DNA of 38,424 bases, taken from assembly GCA_005223145.1 (NCBI GenBank), contig NJBL01000016.1, positions 1 through 38,424 of the forward strand, written 5' to 3'. A program made the translations under genes and the position numbers. Every line of letters starts with the position of its first letter. Position 1 is the stretch's first letter. Origin of the DNA: a bacterium (candidate division B38) B3_B38 (GTDB lineage Bacteria > Acidobacteriota > B3-B38 > Guanabaribacteriales > B3-B38). The notes under the pieces are model-generated. The model worked only from the letters and a program-made list of their open reading frames with translations. It did not search any database and was not told the DNA's origin. Below are positions 8,229 to 16,347 of the stretch, in pieces.

Positions 8229-8993
8229 ATGGAACACAATATAAAAGATGAAATAGACAAGATTTACGAAATGGAAGCACAAGGCTATAAAGAAACTAAA
8301 CAAAATTTATCTTATGCTATACCTCTTATTCTAGATATTTTCAATCTATATGATTCTTTATCCACAATTCAAGGATTTTATCCAATAGATGAAAAAATTG
8401 ATAAAGAATTAATTGCCAAGCAAATAGCTGCTAATCAGGCTTTGTTATTATATTGTAAGCATCGATTTATAGCTGCTTGTTTCGCTACACTTAGAGGTCA
8501 TTGTTCTGATTCTTTAATAATACTACGAATAGCTATTGAATATTGTTTGGTTGCCTATAAAATAAAAAGATATCCTAATCTTGCAGATGTATGGAGAGAA
8601 GCATATGAATCTGGGCAACCTAGTAACGAATACAAAAAACATTTTTTTAATATAAGAGATTTGCTTCCTTCTTCACACCCAATAACGGATGAACTATATA
8701 AACGATATAAAGATTGCTCTACGATGGCTCATGCTAATATTATTTCAATGGCACCGAAGATGGAAAATCAAATACATGAAGAATTATGTCTTTTAAAAAT
8801 TGATTATTTTGAATACCAACAATTAGGTTTTATTAAATTGACCAGATGTTTCTTTTATATTATTGATAATCAAATAGGGATACTTCAAATATTTGATGAA
8901 ATCTTTAAGGAAGTGATTGATTATGATCGTAATAAATGGCTAATTAATTTAAATCAAGTAAATAACAAGATATCCATTCATTTTAAAAAATGA
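8229..8993 (+). CDS. HEPN/DUF5677-like hypothetical protein
   Basis: 254 residues, almost all helical by composition. A segment at about 90-130 (FATLRGHCSDSLIILRIAIEYCLVAYKI) followed later by KDCSTMAHAN (about 167-176) resembles DUF5677-type and related HEPN-fold proteins, where a helix with R-x-x-x-E and a later x-S-x-x-x-H helix face each other. The function of these proteins is unknown; many lie in defence or mobile contexts. AAGGAG (8215-8220) precedes the ATG by eight bases. The gene is clearly more AT-rich than the genes on both sides and stands alone, which suggests transfer. The family call is moderate to weak. Confidence 0.5.
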   Translation: MEHNIKDEIDKIYEMEAQGYKETKQNLSYAIPLILDIFNLYDSLSTIQGFYPIDEKIDKELIAKQIAANQALLLYCKHRFIAACFATLRGHCSDSLIILRIAIEYCLVAYKIKRYPNLADVWREAYESGQPSNEYKKHFFNIRDLLPSSHPITDELYKRYKDCSTMAHANIISMAPKMENQIHEELCLLKIDYFEYQQLGFIKLTRCFFYIIDNQIGILQIFDEIFKEVIDYDRNKWLINLNQVNNKISIHFKK

Positions 8994-9321
8994 CCTCAAT
9001 TACTTACTACAGAAAATTGGTTTTTTATTTCAGGAGTTTCTTCTGATACTGATTCACTCCGAAGTAAGTGCCGATGTTGCTGGACATCCCTATTATCCAT
9101 TTGCGCGCACCCTTAACTTCCCGCTAGATGAATGCCATTGTCCTGATAGTGAGACCTCCCGCCGCGCCGCAGTGCAGAAGCTGTTGCGGGGCTTGGGGAA
9201 GAACGCCTCCCTGGTTAAGCGAAACATCTGGAAGGCTACCCGAAAATGGCTGGAAGCATACCCTCAACGACCCCACCGCCCTGAGAGCTCACGGCAAATA
9301 GACCTACCCCTTACGAAGTGA
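8962..9321 (+). pseudogene. Open frame without start codon, possible gene remnant
   Basis: A plus-strand frame is open for 120 codons from after a stop at 8959-8961 to a TGA at 9319-9321, but it has no ATG and no early GTG or TTG. From about 9040 the translation looks protein-like (LILIHSEVSADVAG, later RRAAVQKLLRGLGKN and KRNIWKATRKWLEA). Composition shifts sharply from AT-rich to GC-rich near 9060. It may be the 3' end of a gene whose start was lost when the AT-rich segment arrived. No family is recognised and a chance open frame is possible. The 345 bases between genes hold nothing else clear. Confidence 0.3.
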
Positions 9322-9338
9322 GACAGGGCTCACCCCCG

Positions 9339-9986
9339 CTACAGGTCGGCATACTCTTTCAGAGTCTCCCCATGAAAGATAACCTCCTCATGGGTATAGG
9401 AGGCGGAGTTCCATATGGTTTCAAAATAAGCCCTTCTCCGGGTGGGGGGCATTCGGGGGAAGGTGAGGGAGAAATAGTGCCATCTCTCTTCTTTCGTCAG
9501 GCCGGGAGTCTTCTGTCGCTCCAGACGGCTGTCGATGACAACATTCCACACCTCATTGACCGCGGCATTATAAAGCCGTCGGAGCTTTTCGTAGCCAAAG
9601 CCATGAGAGAGCCTGTCCTGCAGATGCCCCAGCTCGTGCCTTATGGTGTGAGGATTCTCAAAGCTCTCCGGAGAGAGGAAGAGATTCAACTCCCCTATTT
9701 CCGGGTTGAAGCTCTCGGGCAGCAAAAGCTCGCTGTCGGTGGCAGAGACCCTGTATTCGGCGTCTATAACCACCTTTTTAACCTGAGCCGTGAGCTTCAT
9801 TTCCTTTAGCATCTCCCGCATCATGCGGCAATAGTGTACCGCCTTCTCGCGGTATCTCTGCATCAAGGAACCCCATTCCGCATCCAGGTCACTTTCCAGC
9901 GGGAGGAGACTGGAAAAGAAAAACTCCTGGTAAGCTTTCATCTGAAGCAGCGCTTCAAAGTGAGCAGTAAAGTGGACAGAGGTCAT
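9339..9986 (-). CDS. Hypothetical zinc metallopeptidase-like protein (HExxH)
   Basis: 215 residues, no signal peptide. The central RHELGHLQDRL contains HELGH, the zinc and catalytic motif of gluzincin/metzincin-type peptidases. A helix about 25 residues on (NAAVNEVWNVVIDSRLE) offers Glu and Asp residues that could give the third ligand, as in gluzincins. The N-terminal part is helical, with an acidic stretch. The rest is not recognised. The stop of the M28-like gene lies 14 bases before this ATG, so the two are probably co-transcribed and the proteins may act in the same process. Activity is inferred from one motif; SprT-like or other HExxH families are alternatives. Confidence 0.6.
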   Translation of the reverse strand: MTSVHFTAHFEALLQMKAYQEFFFSSLLPLESDLDAEWGSLMQRYREKAVHYCRMMREMLKEMKLTAQVKKVVIDAEYRVSATDSELLLPESFNPEIGELNLFLSPESFENPHTIRHELGHLQDRLSHGFGYEKLRRLYNAAVNEVWNVVIDSRLERQKTPGLTKEERWHYFSLTFPRMPPTRRRAYFETIWNSASYTHEEVIFHGETLKEYADL

Positions 9987-10000
9987 AGTTCAATCCTGCT

Positions 10001-12133
10001 CTATTTCATCTGTATCACACCCGCCCTGGCAAGAGCTTGCAGGAACTCCTCCAGCTCCTCAAGGGGCACTGGCTGGTATTCGGCGCTCACAGCCTGACGG
10101 ATGTCAAGCAGTGTCCGCTTCCCATCGATAAAGTTGAGTATTTCATAGAGAAGCCGACTGTCCCGGTTGGCGATTTTCAACCTCCTCATCAGGGTGGGGT
10201 CATTGAGCTTCTCCACCAGGTAGGAGAGACGCAGAGGACCCTTCAGCTCCTCATTTCTCACCGGCACCACCTTACCGGCAGCCTTCTCTTTCTTGCTCAG
10301 CATGGGCTCCTGAGGGGCAACTCCCCGGCGCTGACAGAGGAGGTGGTAATGGCTCTCCAATTGACGCAGTGTGACCTTCTCCCTCTCTGCCAGGGAATCT
10401 GTCAGGCTGTCCAGGTAATCTTCAGCCCCCTCATCTCCTCGGGCGAGTTGCTTGACGGAGCTCAGGGCTCGACGCTCTCGCAAATAGGACTGGATGATGA
10501 TGTTTCGGGCTTCCTTGTAAGCTGATTGGAGAAGCTTCTTCTCGCTTCGGTTTACATAATTCAACGCCCGGTCCATCTCAGTCGCTATGCGGGATAGCCC
10601 TCGGCTGTAAACCGTCCCCCCGAGCTCAACGGCATCATCGGCACCGGCTCCGGCAACATAGAGAGCAGTGGCGGTGGCGATGAAGGAACCCCGGCGCAGG
10701 GTGGTGGGGTCGCACTTATCGGGGGAGTCCTTGCTGGTGTGGTAGTATGTGTCGGGCCAGACCAGAAAGAAGACCGTGGGGACCCCAATCAGTCCGTCGT
10801 TGAAAATCCACTGGTCGCTCCCTCCCACATATTCGTCTATTTTATATCTGAAGGCATCGCGACTCCCTGAGGGGGAGAGGATGGGCACATGATAGCGGAG
10901 CCGGGGGGTGAGGGTCTCGGTATTGCCCCACCCCACATATTCCATAAAGTCAGCAGCCACATCGTTCACATAATGAGGGATGGAGTGGGGAGTCTGGTGG
11001 AGGAAGTAAGTGCTGTTATTATCGTTGAGGTATTGCCCCACCATGTCCATATTTATTCCACAAATCGCTTTTCTTGTCACCTCGGGATTACGGGCGGCGT
11101 AGGCTATGCTCCCGCTCATCTCCGGCACCCAGAGGAAGCGGATGGTGCGTCTGAGGGGAGGTATCTTCCCTTTCTGAAGTAGGCTCTTTATGGTGCGGGC
11201 GACCTCCAGCAGGGAGGCACTACCGCTGGCGTTGTCCACCGAACCCGGCTTGTAATGGCAGAGATGGGCGGTGAACAGAATCTCCTCAGCATCGGGGTCG
11301 GTTCCGGGAATGGTTGCTACAACCACCTCGTAGTGAGCCGGGTGGAGCTCCGCCTCTACTATGGCTCGCACCACCAGCCGCTCTCCTCTCTGAAGCCTCT
11401 CCTTCAGCTCGGTTCCCTTGCGATGGGAGATGGCGAAGCCAAAGGTTGCCCGCTTTCCCTCCTGCTGGTAAGGTCTGAGAGAGCCGGTATTGACCATATC
11501 CGGGTCATCAAAGGGTCGCTGGACATAGCAGGAGACCACCCCCAGCGCTCCCCTGTTGAACACCGCCTCTCGGTGGACCGCCCCGGCGGAACCCGACGCC
11601 AGCACTATTTTTCCCCGGACATCCTTACCCCGGTAGTCCATTTCGGAGACCCCGGCTCCCACCCATACCAACTCACCGGTGACATCGCTGGAGCTGCTGT
11701 TGGGACAAAGCGAGACGGGGGTCTCGGCGAAGCTGGTTATACGCTCCTGCTCGGGCTCCACCAGCCACAGCTCACCTTTTTTGGCATCCCATCCGGGGGA
11801 AGACTTATACATATAATAATAGGTCTCGCCATCAGCGGGGAAGGACTCTATATGGACATCCTCCAATCCGTAAGCATTTGCCATCTGGCTGACATACTCG
11901 GCTGCCTGGTGGTAACCCTGGGATGCCTGCAGGCGATGAAACTGGCTGATACAGCGGATATGTTCTAAAGGAATTTCACCGGAAACCTCGCTGATTATGG
12001 CTTTAACCAATTGTTTGGGTAAGAGCGTTCCCTTCTCCTGACAGGGAGCCTGCAGAGGATTCCAAAGGAGAAAAACGGCAACCGCAATAAAGGAGATGAT
12101 ATACACATTTTTTCGTGAGGGATTATTAATCAT
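10001..12133 (-). CDS. Exported M28-like aminopeptidase with PA insert and C-terminal helical domain
   Basis: 710 residues. The start is ATG 12133, with AGGAGG seven bases before it; a longer frame to 12172 has no such support. A signal peptide spans about 1-31. Residues 120-265 look like a protease-associated insert within the catalytic domain. Likely metal and catalytic residues are H290/H293, D300 (PGSVDNASG), E338 (PEMSGS), D363 (NMDMVG) and H465 (YYHTSKD). The PEMSGSIAY motif, with one Glu and a shortened loop instead of the usual EE, recalls the PETIGSIAY of DUF4910-type relatives. A C-terminal region (about 635-710) forms a small helical, winged-helix-like module ending in LARAGVIQMK. 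It probably cleaves peptides outside the cytoplasm. It is the first gene of a pair with the HExxH protein. Confidence 0.85.
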   Translation of the reverse strand: MINNPSRKNVYIISFIAVAVFLLWNPLQAPCQEKGTLLPKQLVKAIISEVSGEIPLEHIRCISQFHRLQASQGYHQAAEYVSQMANAYGLEDVHIESFPADGETYYYMYKSSPGWDAKKGELWLVEPEQERITSFAETPVSLCPNSSSSDVTGELVWVGAGVSEMDYRGKDVRGKIVLASGSAGAVHREAVFNRGALGVVSCYVQRPFDDPDMVNTGSLRPYQQEGKRATFGFAISHRKGTELKERLQRGERLVVRAIVEAELHPAHYEVVVATIPGTDPDAEEILFTAHLCHYKPGSVDNASGSASLLEVARTIKSLLQKGKIPPLRRTIRFLWVPEMSGSIAYAARNPEVTRKAICGINMDMVGQYLNDNNSTYFLHQTPHSIPHYVNDVAADFMEYVGWGNTETLTPRLRYHVPILSPSGSRDAFRYKIDEYVGGSDQWIFNDGLIGVPTVFFLVWPDTYYHTSKDSPDKCDPTTLRRGSFIATATALYVAGAGADDAVELGGTVYSRGLSRIATEMDRALNYVNRSEKKLLQSAYKEARNIIIQSYLRERRALSSVKQLARGDEGAEDYLDSLTDSLAEREKVTLRQLESHYHLLCQRRGVAPQEPMLSKKEKAAGKVVPVRNEELKGPLRLSYLVEKLNDPTLMRRLKIANRDSRLLYEILNFIDGKRTLLDIRQAVSAEYQPVPLEELEEFLQALARAGVIQMK

Positions 12134-12190
12134 TTCTCGTCCTCCTCTTATAAGGGTATAATAATAAAGCATTCATCTGTTTACGGCACT

Positions 12191-12219
12191 AAAATATCAG
12201 AGTAAGGAACTTCCGTCAA
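12191..12219 (-). promoter_or_regulatory. Sigma-70-like promoter for the M28-like operon
   Basis: On the minus strand, TTGACG (12214-12219), 17 bases and TATTTT (12191-12196) lie about 58 bases before ATG 12133. Confidence 0.55.
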
Positions 12220-12248
12220 GAGGGTATTAGTCACCTGAGCAGATAAAA

Positions 12249-13262
12249 ATGGTGGAGAGGTGGTTGGAAGGACTGGAAAGCTGCCAACTGTGCGAGCACC
12301 GCTGCAGGGTCAATCGCTTGCAGGGGGAGAAGGGAGTGTGCTGCCTGACATTACCGGTGGTGGCTTCGGCATGCCTGCACCCGGCTCCCCCTAAGAGCTA
12401 CACGGTCTTTACGGCAGGATGCAACTTCAAGTGTGTCAGTTGTCAGAACTGGACCATCTCCCAGTATCCCGACAATGGTCAATCGGTCAGGGGGTATATA
12501 GACCCTCGGGAGTTAGCCTCGGAATGCCTGGAGCAGCTTCATTCCTTCGTCGGCAGGCTGATGGGGGCTGACCGGCTCTTCTTCTCCGGCGGTGAGCCAA
12601 CCATCCATCTTCCCTACATAGAGGAAGTAGTGGAGAGTGCGAGAAGGATTGAGCCGGGGACGAAGGTCAACTTTGATACCAACGGCTACCTTACCGAGGA
12701 GAGCCTGGAGAGGGTTCTGAGGCTTACCACCTCCATCACCTTTGACCTAAAGGCTTTTCACAACGAGGTTCATCGAGCTATCACCGGGGCTGACGCTGAG
12801 CCGGTGCTGAGGAATGCCCGCCATATCGGAAGATACGCCAGAGATAAGCTGTGGGAGTTCCGCATCCCGGTTATTCCTGGGATAAGCGAAGGGGAGATAG
12901 AGCCTCTGTGCCAGTTCATAGCTGATGTGGACCCTTCCCTTCCGGTCTGCTTCTTAGCCTTTCGTCCCAATTTTCTGCTGGAGGAGCATGCGGGGGCAAC
13001 TTTTGAACTGATGGAGAGATGCGTTGCCATAGGCAGAAAGGCGGGGCTCAGGAGCGTGTATTGGTCGGGGCAGGCGAATCTGCCGGGCAAAAGCAGAGGA
13101 ATCGAGGCTGCTGTGAAGGGTTATTATAAATACCCCGGGGCTCGATCAGCCGCTTCCTACGCCCTGCGAGGTGGCTGTGTTACTCATCCGCGAGAGTGTA
13201 AGGGATGTGTTTCTCGTAACCAGTGTCGGGTCAAGAGGTATATCCCCCGCAGGTCAACATGA
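12249..13262 (+). CDS. Radical SAM protein, PflA-like
   Basis: 337 residues. The radical SAM 4Fe-4S motif is C58-x3-C62-x2-C65 (CNFKCVSC). FSGGEPT follows at about 114-120 as the SAM-binding GGE motif. The N-terminus carries a Cys array (C12, C15, C19, C31/C32) of the type CxxCxxxC, as in PflA-related proteins of COG1180/COG1313/COG2108. The C-terminus adds CVTHPRECKGCVSRNQC, perhaps an auxiliary cluster. The substrate is unknown. A role as activating enzyme would need a glycyl-radical partner, and none is in the window. The Shine-Dalgarno is weak, but the N-terminal Cys array supports this start. Its last 9 bases overlap the convergent acetyltransferase gene. Confidence 0.85.
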   Translation: MVERWLEGLESCQLCEHRCRVNRLQGEKGVCCLTLPVVASACLHPAPPKSYTVFTAGCNFKCVSCQNWTISQYPDNGQSVRGYIDPRELASECLEQLHSFVGRLMGADRLFFSGGEPTIHLPYIEEVVESARRIEPGTKVNFDTNGYLTEESLERVLRLTTSITFDLKAFHNEVHRAITGADAEPVLRNARHIGRYARDKLWEFRIPVIPGISEGEIEPLCQFIADVDPSLPVCFLAFRPNFLLEEHAGATFELMERCVAIGRKAGLRSVYWSGQANLPGKSRGIEAAVKGYYKYPGARSAASYALRGGCVTHPRECKGCVSRNQCRVKRYIPRRST

Positions 13263-13682
13263 GCCGCTTGTCTTCTGGGAGGCGACCATTACGTAGGCGT
13301 CTTCGTTACCATAGTAATTGGGGATCACTTTCTCTCGGATGAAGCCGAGGCTCTGATAGAAGCTTTGAGCTGCGAGGTTTGACCTGCGAACTTCCGCCCA
13401 GGGGTATGCTCCCTCCTTAAGGTGCTTTTTGGCTTCGTCTACCAATCTTCGTCCGATCCCCCTTTTTCGGTAGAGGGGGTCTACCGCCAGATAAAGGAGG
13501 TGCCCCTCCCTTTCAAAGAGAATAAACCCTACTACCAGTCCTTCTACTTCGTATACAAAGAAGTTTTTGGGACTGAGAAAATAGTAATAACGGAAAACCC
13601 ATTCGTCATGGGGCACCTTGAAGGATTTTTTGTCGATCTCCACCACCCGTTTCAGGTCGGCGAGGGAAAATCTTCTTATCAT
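13254..13682 (-). CDS. GNAT-family N-acetyltransferase, RimI-like
   Basis: 142 residues covering a single GNAT domain. The acetyl-CoA-binding segment is LAVDPLYRKRGIGRRLV, with R-x-x-G-I-G, and the later AAQSFYQSLGF is the usual N-A-x-x-F-Y-x-x-x-G-F-type motif of RimI relatives. It acetylates an amine using acetyl-CoA; RimI itself modifies ribosomal protein S18, but this copy could have another target. The ATG at 13682 begins MIRRFSLADL, typical for the family, though the Shine-Dalgarno is weak. It follows the glycosyltransferase gene by 52 bases on the same strand and may be the last gene of that operon. Confidence 0.85.
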   Translation of the reverse strand: MIRRFSLADLKRVVEIDKKSFKVPHDEWVFRYYYFLSPKNFFVYEVEGLVVGFILFEREGHLLYLAVDPLYRKRGIGRRLVDEAKKHLKEGAYPWAEVRRSNLAAQSFYQSLGFIREKVIPNYYGNEDAYVMVASQKTSGSC

Positions 13683-13734
13683 AACCTTTAATAGGGAGAG
13701 ATTGGGAATTTCGAGGTCAGATTTATCATTTCTC

Positions 13735-14979
13735 TTAAGGGGAGGCTTCTTCGAAGAGCGCCTCTTTTAGCTCGGACGATACCTTTTCCGACGCGGAGAA
13801 CTCCATTAGCTGAGACCACGATTTTTGCATGGCTACAAGATTGTCAAATGGGTCGTTTTTGGGGGTAGCATCGAATTGAGCCAGGTAGATGTTCCTCAAA
13901 CACTCCTGGCTGGCAGCCGGGTCCCCTTGCTGGAGATACTCTGCAGCCAGCATCAGGTTGGATTTGTAAATGAGTTCGGGAAGGTTCCCTTTAAGGAACT
14001 CTCCGGGATAGGGGTCAAGGGATTGGGGTTCAACCCTGGTCATCCCCGCGCGGCTTTTCTGCGATGCAATCTTCGCCCGCTCGTAGACAAAACGGTAGAT
14101 ATCCTCTCTCAGTCGGCGCCACAGGGGATAGGGTTTGGGTGGGGGGAGGTGCTTGATGGAGCGCTGATTGTCCAGGAAGAAGGGATAGCCGAACATACGG
14201 GCGTTTATAAGATAATCGATGTCTTCGCCGCGTGTTATTCCCGGGTCGAAGGGGATGCGGGTGAAAAGTTCCCGATGGAGGACCATATTACCACCAAAGA
14301 CAAATGGTGTCTCTTTTAACCTCGGCTCCTCTCCGATAATCTGCTGGAAAGCCCGGTTCATGATGCCGTTCTTATCCCAGTAGGTCATCCATGGCTCTTT
14401 CTTTATCTGGCACAAGTAATTCTCTTCGGCATCCACATAGTAGCCAGCCACTGCCAATATTGGTTTCCCCTGAAGGGTTTTTCCGATGAACTGCCTGGCT
14501 TTGGCAAGAAAATGGGGGTCATGGAACAGCTCGTCATCATCAATGAGGATGACCACCTCTGCAGAGAATAGATGGGCGGCAAAAAGGCACATATTCCTCA
14601 CATTGGCATACCCCCGCAAGGATAACAATCGAGCAAGGTCTTTTCTCCCCTTTTTCTCCAGAAGCTGTTTTACTTTTCTCAGGTGGGAGTGGGAAAAGAG
14701 CTGTGCCCTTACCTTGCCTGAAGAGCGATTGAGTACTTCCTTAACTTTCCTCTCCACCTGCGGCTCAATATCAGCTGCCGTGCTCACTCCGATGATGACC
14801 AATTGGTAGTCGGTGTCCTCCAGTATTGCGGTGCTTTCGATAATCCGCTGTAAAGTCCCTTCCTCATCGAGGGGGGTAGGATGGTCGTAGATGGCATCTC
14901 CTTCCTGCCATCCGATAGCTTTCTCCCTTCCCCAGTAGGTCGGGATGACCATTACGGTATTTAGCTTGTCATCTCCCAT
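13735..14979 (-). CDS. Glycosyltransferase-like protein, GT-A fold
   Basis: 414 residues, cytoplasmic. The N-terminus VMVIPTYWGRE begins a GT-A nucleotide-sugar fold. LIDDDELF is the metal-binding DxD-type motif, followed by FVFGGNMVLHRELF and TRGEDIDYLINARM, which match the acceptor-side and ED motifs of family-2 enzymes. The last 100 residues are helical (LMLAAEYLQQGDPAASQECL resembles a tetratricopeptide-like helix pair). It would move a sugar from a nucleotide donor; donor and acceptor are unknown. It lies 12 bases after the next glycosyltransferase, so the two are co-transcribed, possibly for one polysaccharide or glycoside. No polymerase or flippase gene is nearby. Confidence 0.8.
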   Translation of the reverse strand: MGDDKLNTVMVIPTYWGREKAIGWQEGDAIYDHPTPLDEEGTLQRIIESTAILEDTDYQLVIIGVSTAADIEPQVERKVKEVLNRSSGKVRAQLFSHSHLRKVKQLLEKKGRKDLARLLSLRGYANVRNMCLFAAHLFSAEVVILIDDDELFHDPHFLAKARQFIGKTLQGKPILAVAGYYVDAEENYLCQIKKEPWMTYWDKNGIMNRAFQQIIGEEPRLKETPFVFGGNMVLHRELFTRIPFDPGITRGEDIDYLINARMFGYPFFLDNQRSIKHLPPPKPYPLWRRLREDIYRFVYERAKIASQKSRAGMTRVEPQSLDPYPGEFLKGNLPELIYKSNLMLAAEYLQQGDPAASQECLRNIYLAQFDATPKNDPFDNLVAMQKSWSQLMEFSASEKVSSELKEALFEEASP

Positions 14980-14991
14980 CCTTTTGCAACC

Positions 14992-16044
14992 TTATAGGAG
15001 CTCTATTCGCCTCACATCGGCAGCCAGAGGACCAGAGGTCAGGTCGAGCTTCACCCGCGTCAGCCTCCCTTCCACAAATCTTCTGGTGTTGTCCTCGTGG
15101 GGTAGTTTCTCCAGCATATATTCCAGCTTCCACTTTTTCATAAAGTAGAGGATGTCTTTCTCTATCAAATCGTTTCTCAATCGGTAAAGGCGGTGGTATC
15201 TATTGGTGCGGTCTACCTTATGGTACTCGTGGGCATGGATCACCTCACTGTGGGAGGTGTAGATTATTTTATAGTCATATTTTCTCGCAGTAAGAGAGAG
15301 ATCTTTATCTTCGTTCGCTAACATTATTCCCCGGGTGCCATCCCAATCGTCAAAGCCCCCAAATTCGAAGAGGGCTGCCCGCCTGGCAAGGAGGGTAGTG
15401 GTGGGGTACCAGGGGACTATTCCCTTGATGTTGACTCTTTTGTCTTCCCGGTGGAGGCTTCCTTTCTCCCCTTCCTTGTCCAGACCTATCCCGTAGACCT
15501 TTCCCTCCTTTTCCAGGGATATGGCATGTAGTCCGCAATAATATACAAACTCCTGCTCTTTTTTAAGGAGCTTCGCCCCCACCAGGGCGGTGTTGGGGTC
15601 CCTATTAGCCTCCTCTTTCAAGGCTGATAACCAGCCCGGCAGGGCGAGAACATCATTATCCATAAAAACCACATATCTCCCGCGGGAGAGGAGGACTGCT
15701 TGATTCCTCTGCCCACCGGTTCCCCGCGATTGAGGGTTATAGATTACGGTGAGGTTGGGATATGCATCTTCAAAAGAATGGAGAATATTGATGGTCTCCT
15801 CCGAAGAGCCTACATCTGATATGATAACCTCAAAAGGCTCTTCTGTATGGCGAAAAAGGCTTTCAATGCAAGCTCGGGTAAATTCTCCTCGCTCGGCGGA
15901 GAGGAGCACAATGGAGGTTAAATCCGCAGGTCGGCTGCTGTGGTCTTTACCGTGCTGGTCAAGTAAGCGGCGACCCTCAATATTTATCGGCTTGCCCTTT
16001 CTATCTGGTAGAGGAAAACGCTGAGCAATGTTAAATAAGGTCAC
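14992..16044 (-). CDS. Glycosyltransferase family 2 protein
   Basis: 350 residues. TSIVLLSAERGEFTRACIESL starts the GT2 fold. GTGGQRNQAVLLSRGRYVVFMDNDV carries the nucleotide-binding loop and the DND variant of the DxD motif. The acceptor region shows FGGFDDWDGTRGIMLANEDKDLSLTAR with the ED catalytic-base motif. The C-terminus is helical and basic. The start is GTG 16044, with GAGGAA about ten bases before it. It is the first gene of a probable operon with the second glycosyltransferase and the GNAT protein, driven by the promoter at 16093-16121. The sugar and acceptor cannot be read from sequence. Confidence 0.88.
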   Translation of the reverse strand: MTLFNIAQRFPLPDRKGKPINIEGRRLLDQHGKDHSSRPADLTSIVLLSAERGEFTRACIESLFRHTEEPFEVIISDVGSSEETINILHSFEDAYPNLTVIYNPQSRGTGGQRNQAVLLSRGRYVVFMDNDVLALPGWLSALKEEANRDPNTALVGAKLLKKEQEFVYYCGLHAISLEKEGKVYGIGLDKEGEKGSLHREDKRVNIKGIVPWYPTTTLLARRAALFEFGGFDDWDGTRGIMLANEDKDLSLTARKYDYKIIYTSHSEVIHAHEYHKVDRTNRYHRLYRLRNDLIEKDILYFMKKWKLEYMLEKLPHEDNTRRFVEGRLTRVKLDLTSGPLAADVRRIELL

Positions 16045-16092
16045 AGTTTTTCTTCCTCTATGAGATTAGAGCCTCCTCTTTTTACTATCTTT

Positions 16093-16121
16093 AAAATACT
16101 ATTTTTTGCTTAGAAAATCAA
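16093..16121 (-). promoter_or_regulatory. Sigma-70-like promoter for the glycosyltransferase operon
   Basis: On the minus strand, TTGATT (16116-16121), 17 bases and TATTTT (16093-16098) lie about 49 bases before GTG 16044. The same 303-base divergent region holds an imperfect hairpin at 16132-16154 (CCAGGG with CCCTGG) and only weak promoter-like matches for the CoA-transferase genes (TTGAAA at 16242). Confidence 0.5.
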
Positions 16122-16347
16122 GACATTTCTACCAGGGGAGTATCTTTTCCCTGGATGAAAATGAAGACAGGAGCCCTGCTTAGATTTGTCTATATGGTAA
16201 TGAACAATCCACAGCAGCTCCCGTGCTTTAAATGATAAAGGTTGAAATAAGATGTGGAGTTATATTAAACTAATACCAGATTAAAATAGGGCCTATTATC
16301 AAGGAGAGGAAGGACAACCCTTTCCAAGAGAGGAGGAGGTGTTCGTT

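Noticed and set aside
11255-11968. 237-codon open frame antisense to the M28-like gene
   Set aside because: Opposite a well-supported gene; no motif, no ribosome site.
16132-16154. CCAGGG/CCCTGG hairpin in the glycosyltransferase-CoA-transferase spacer as a terminator
   Set aside because: Short stem, no T-run, and it lies between divergent genes where no terminator is needed.
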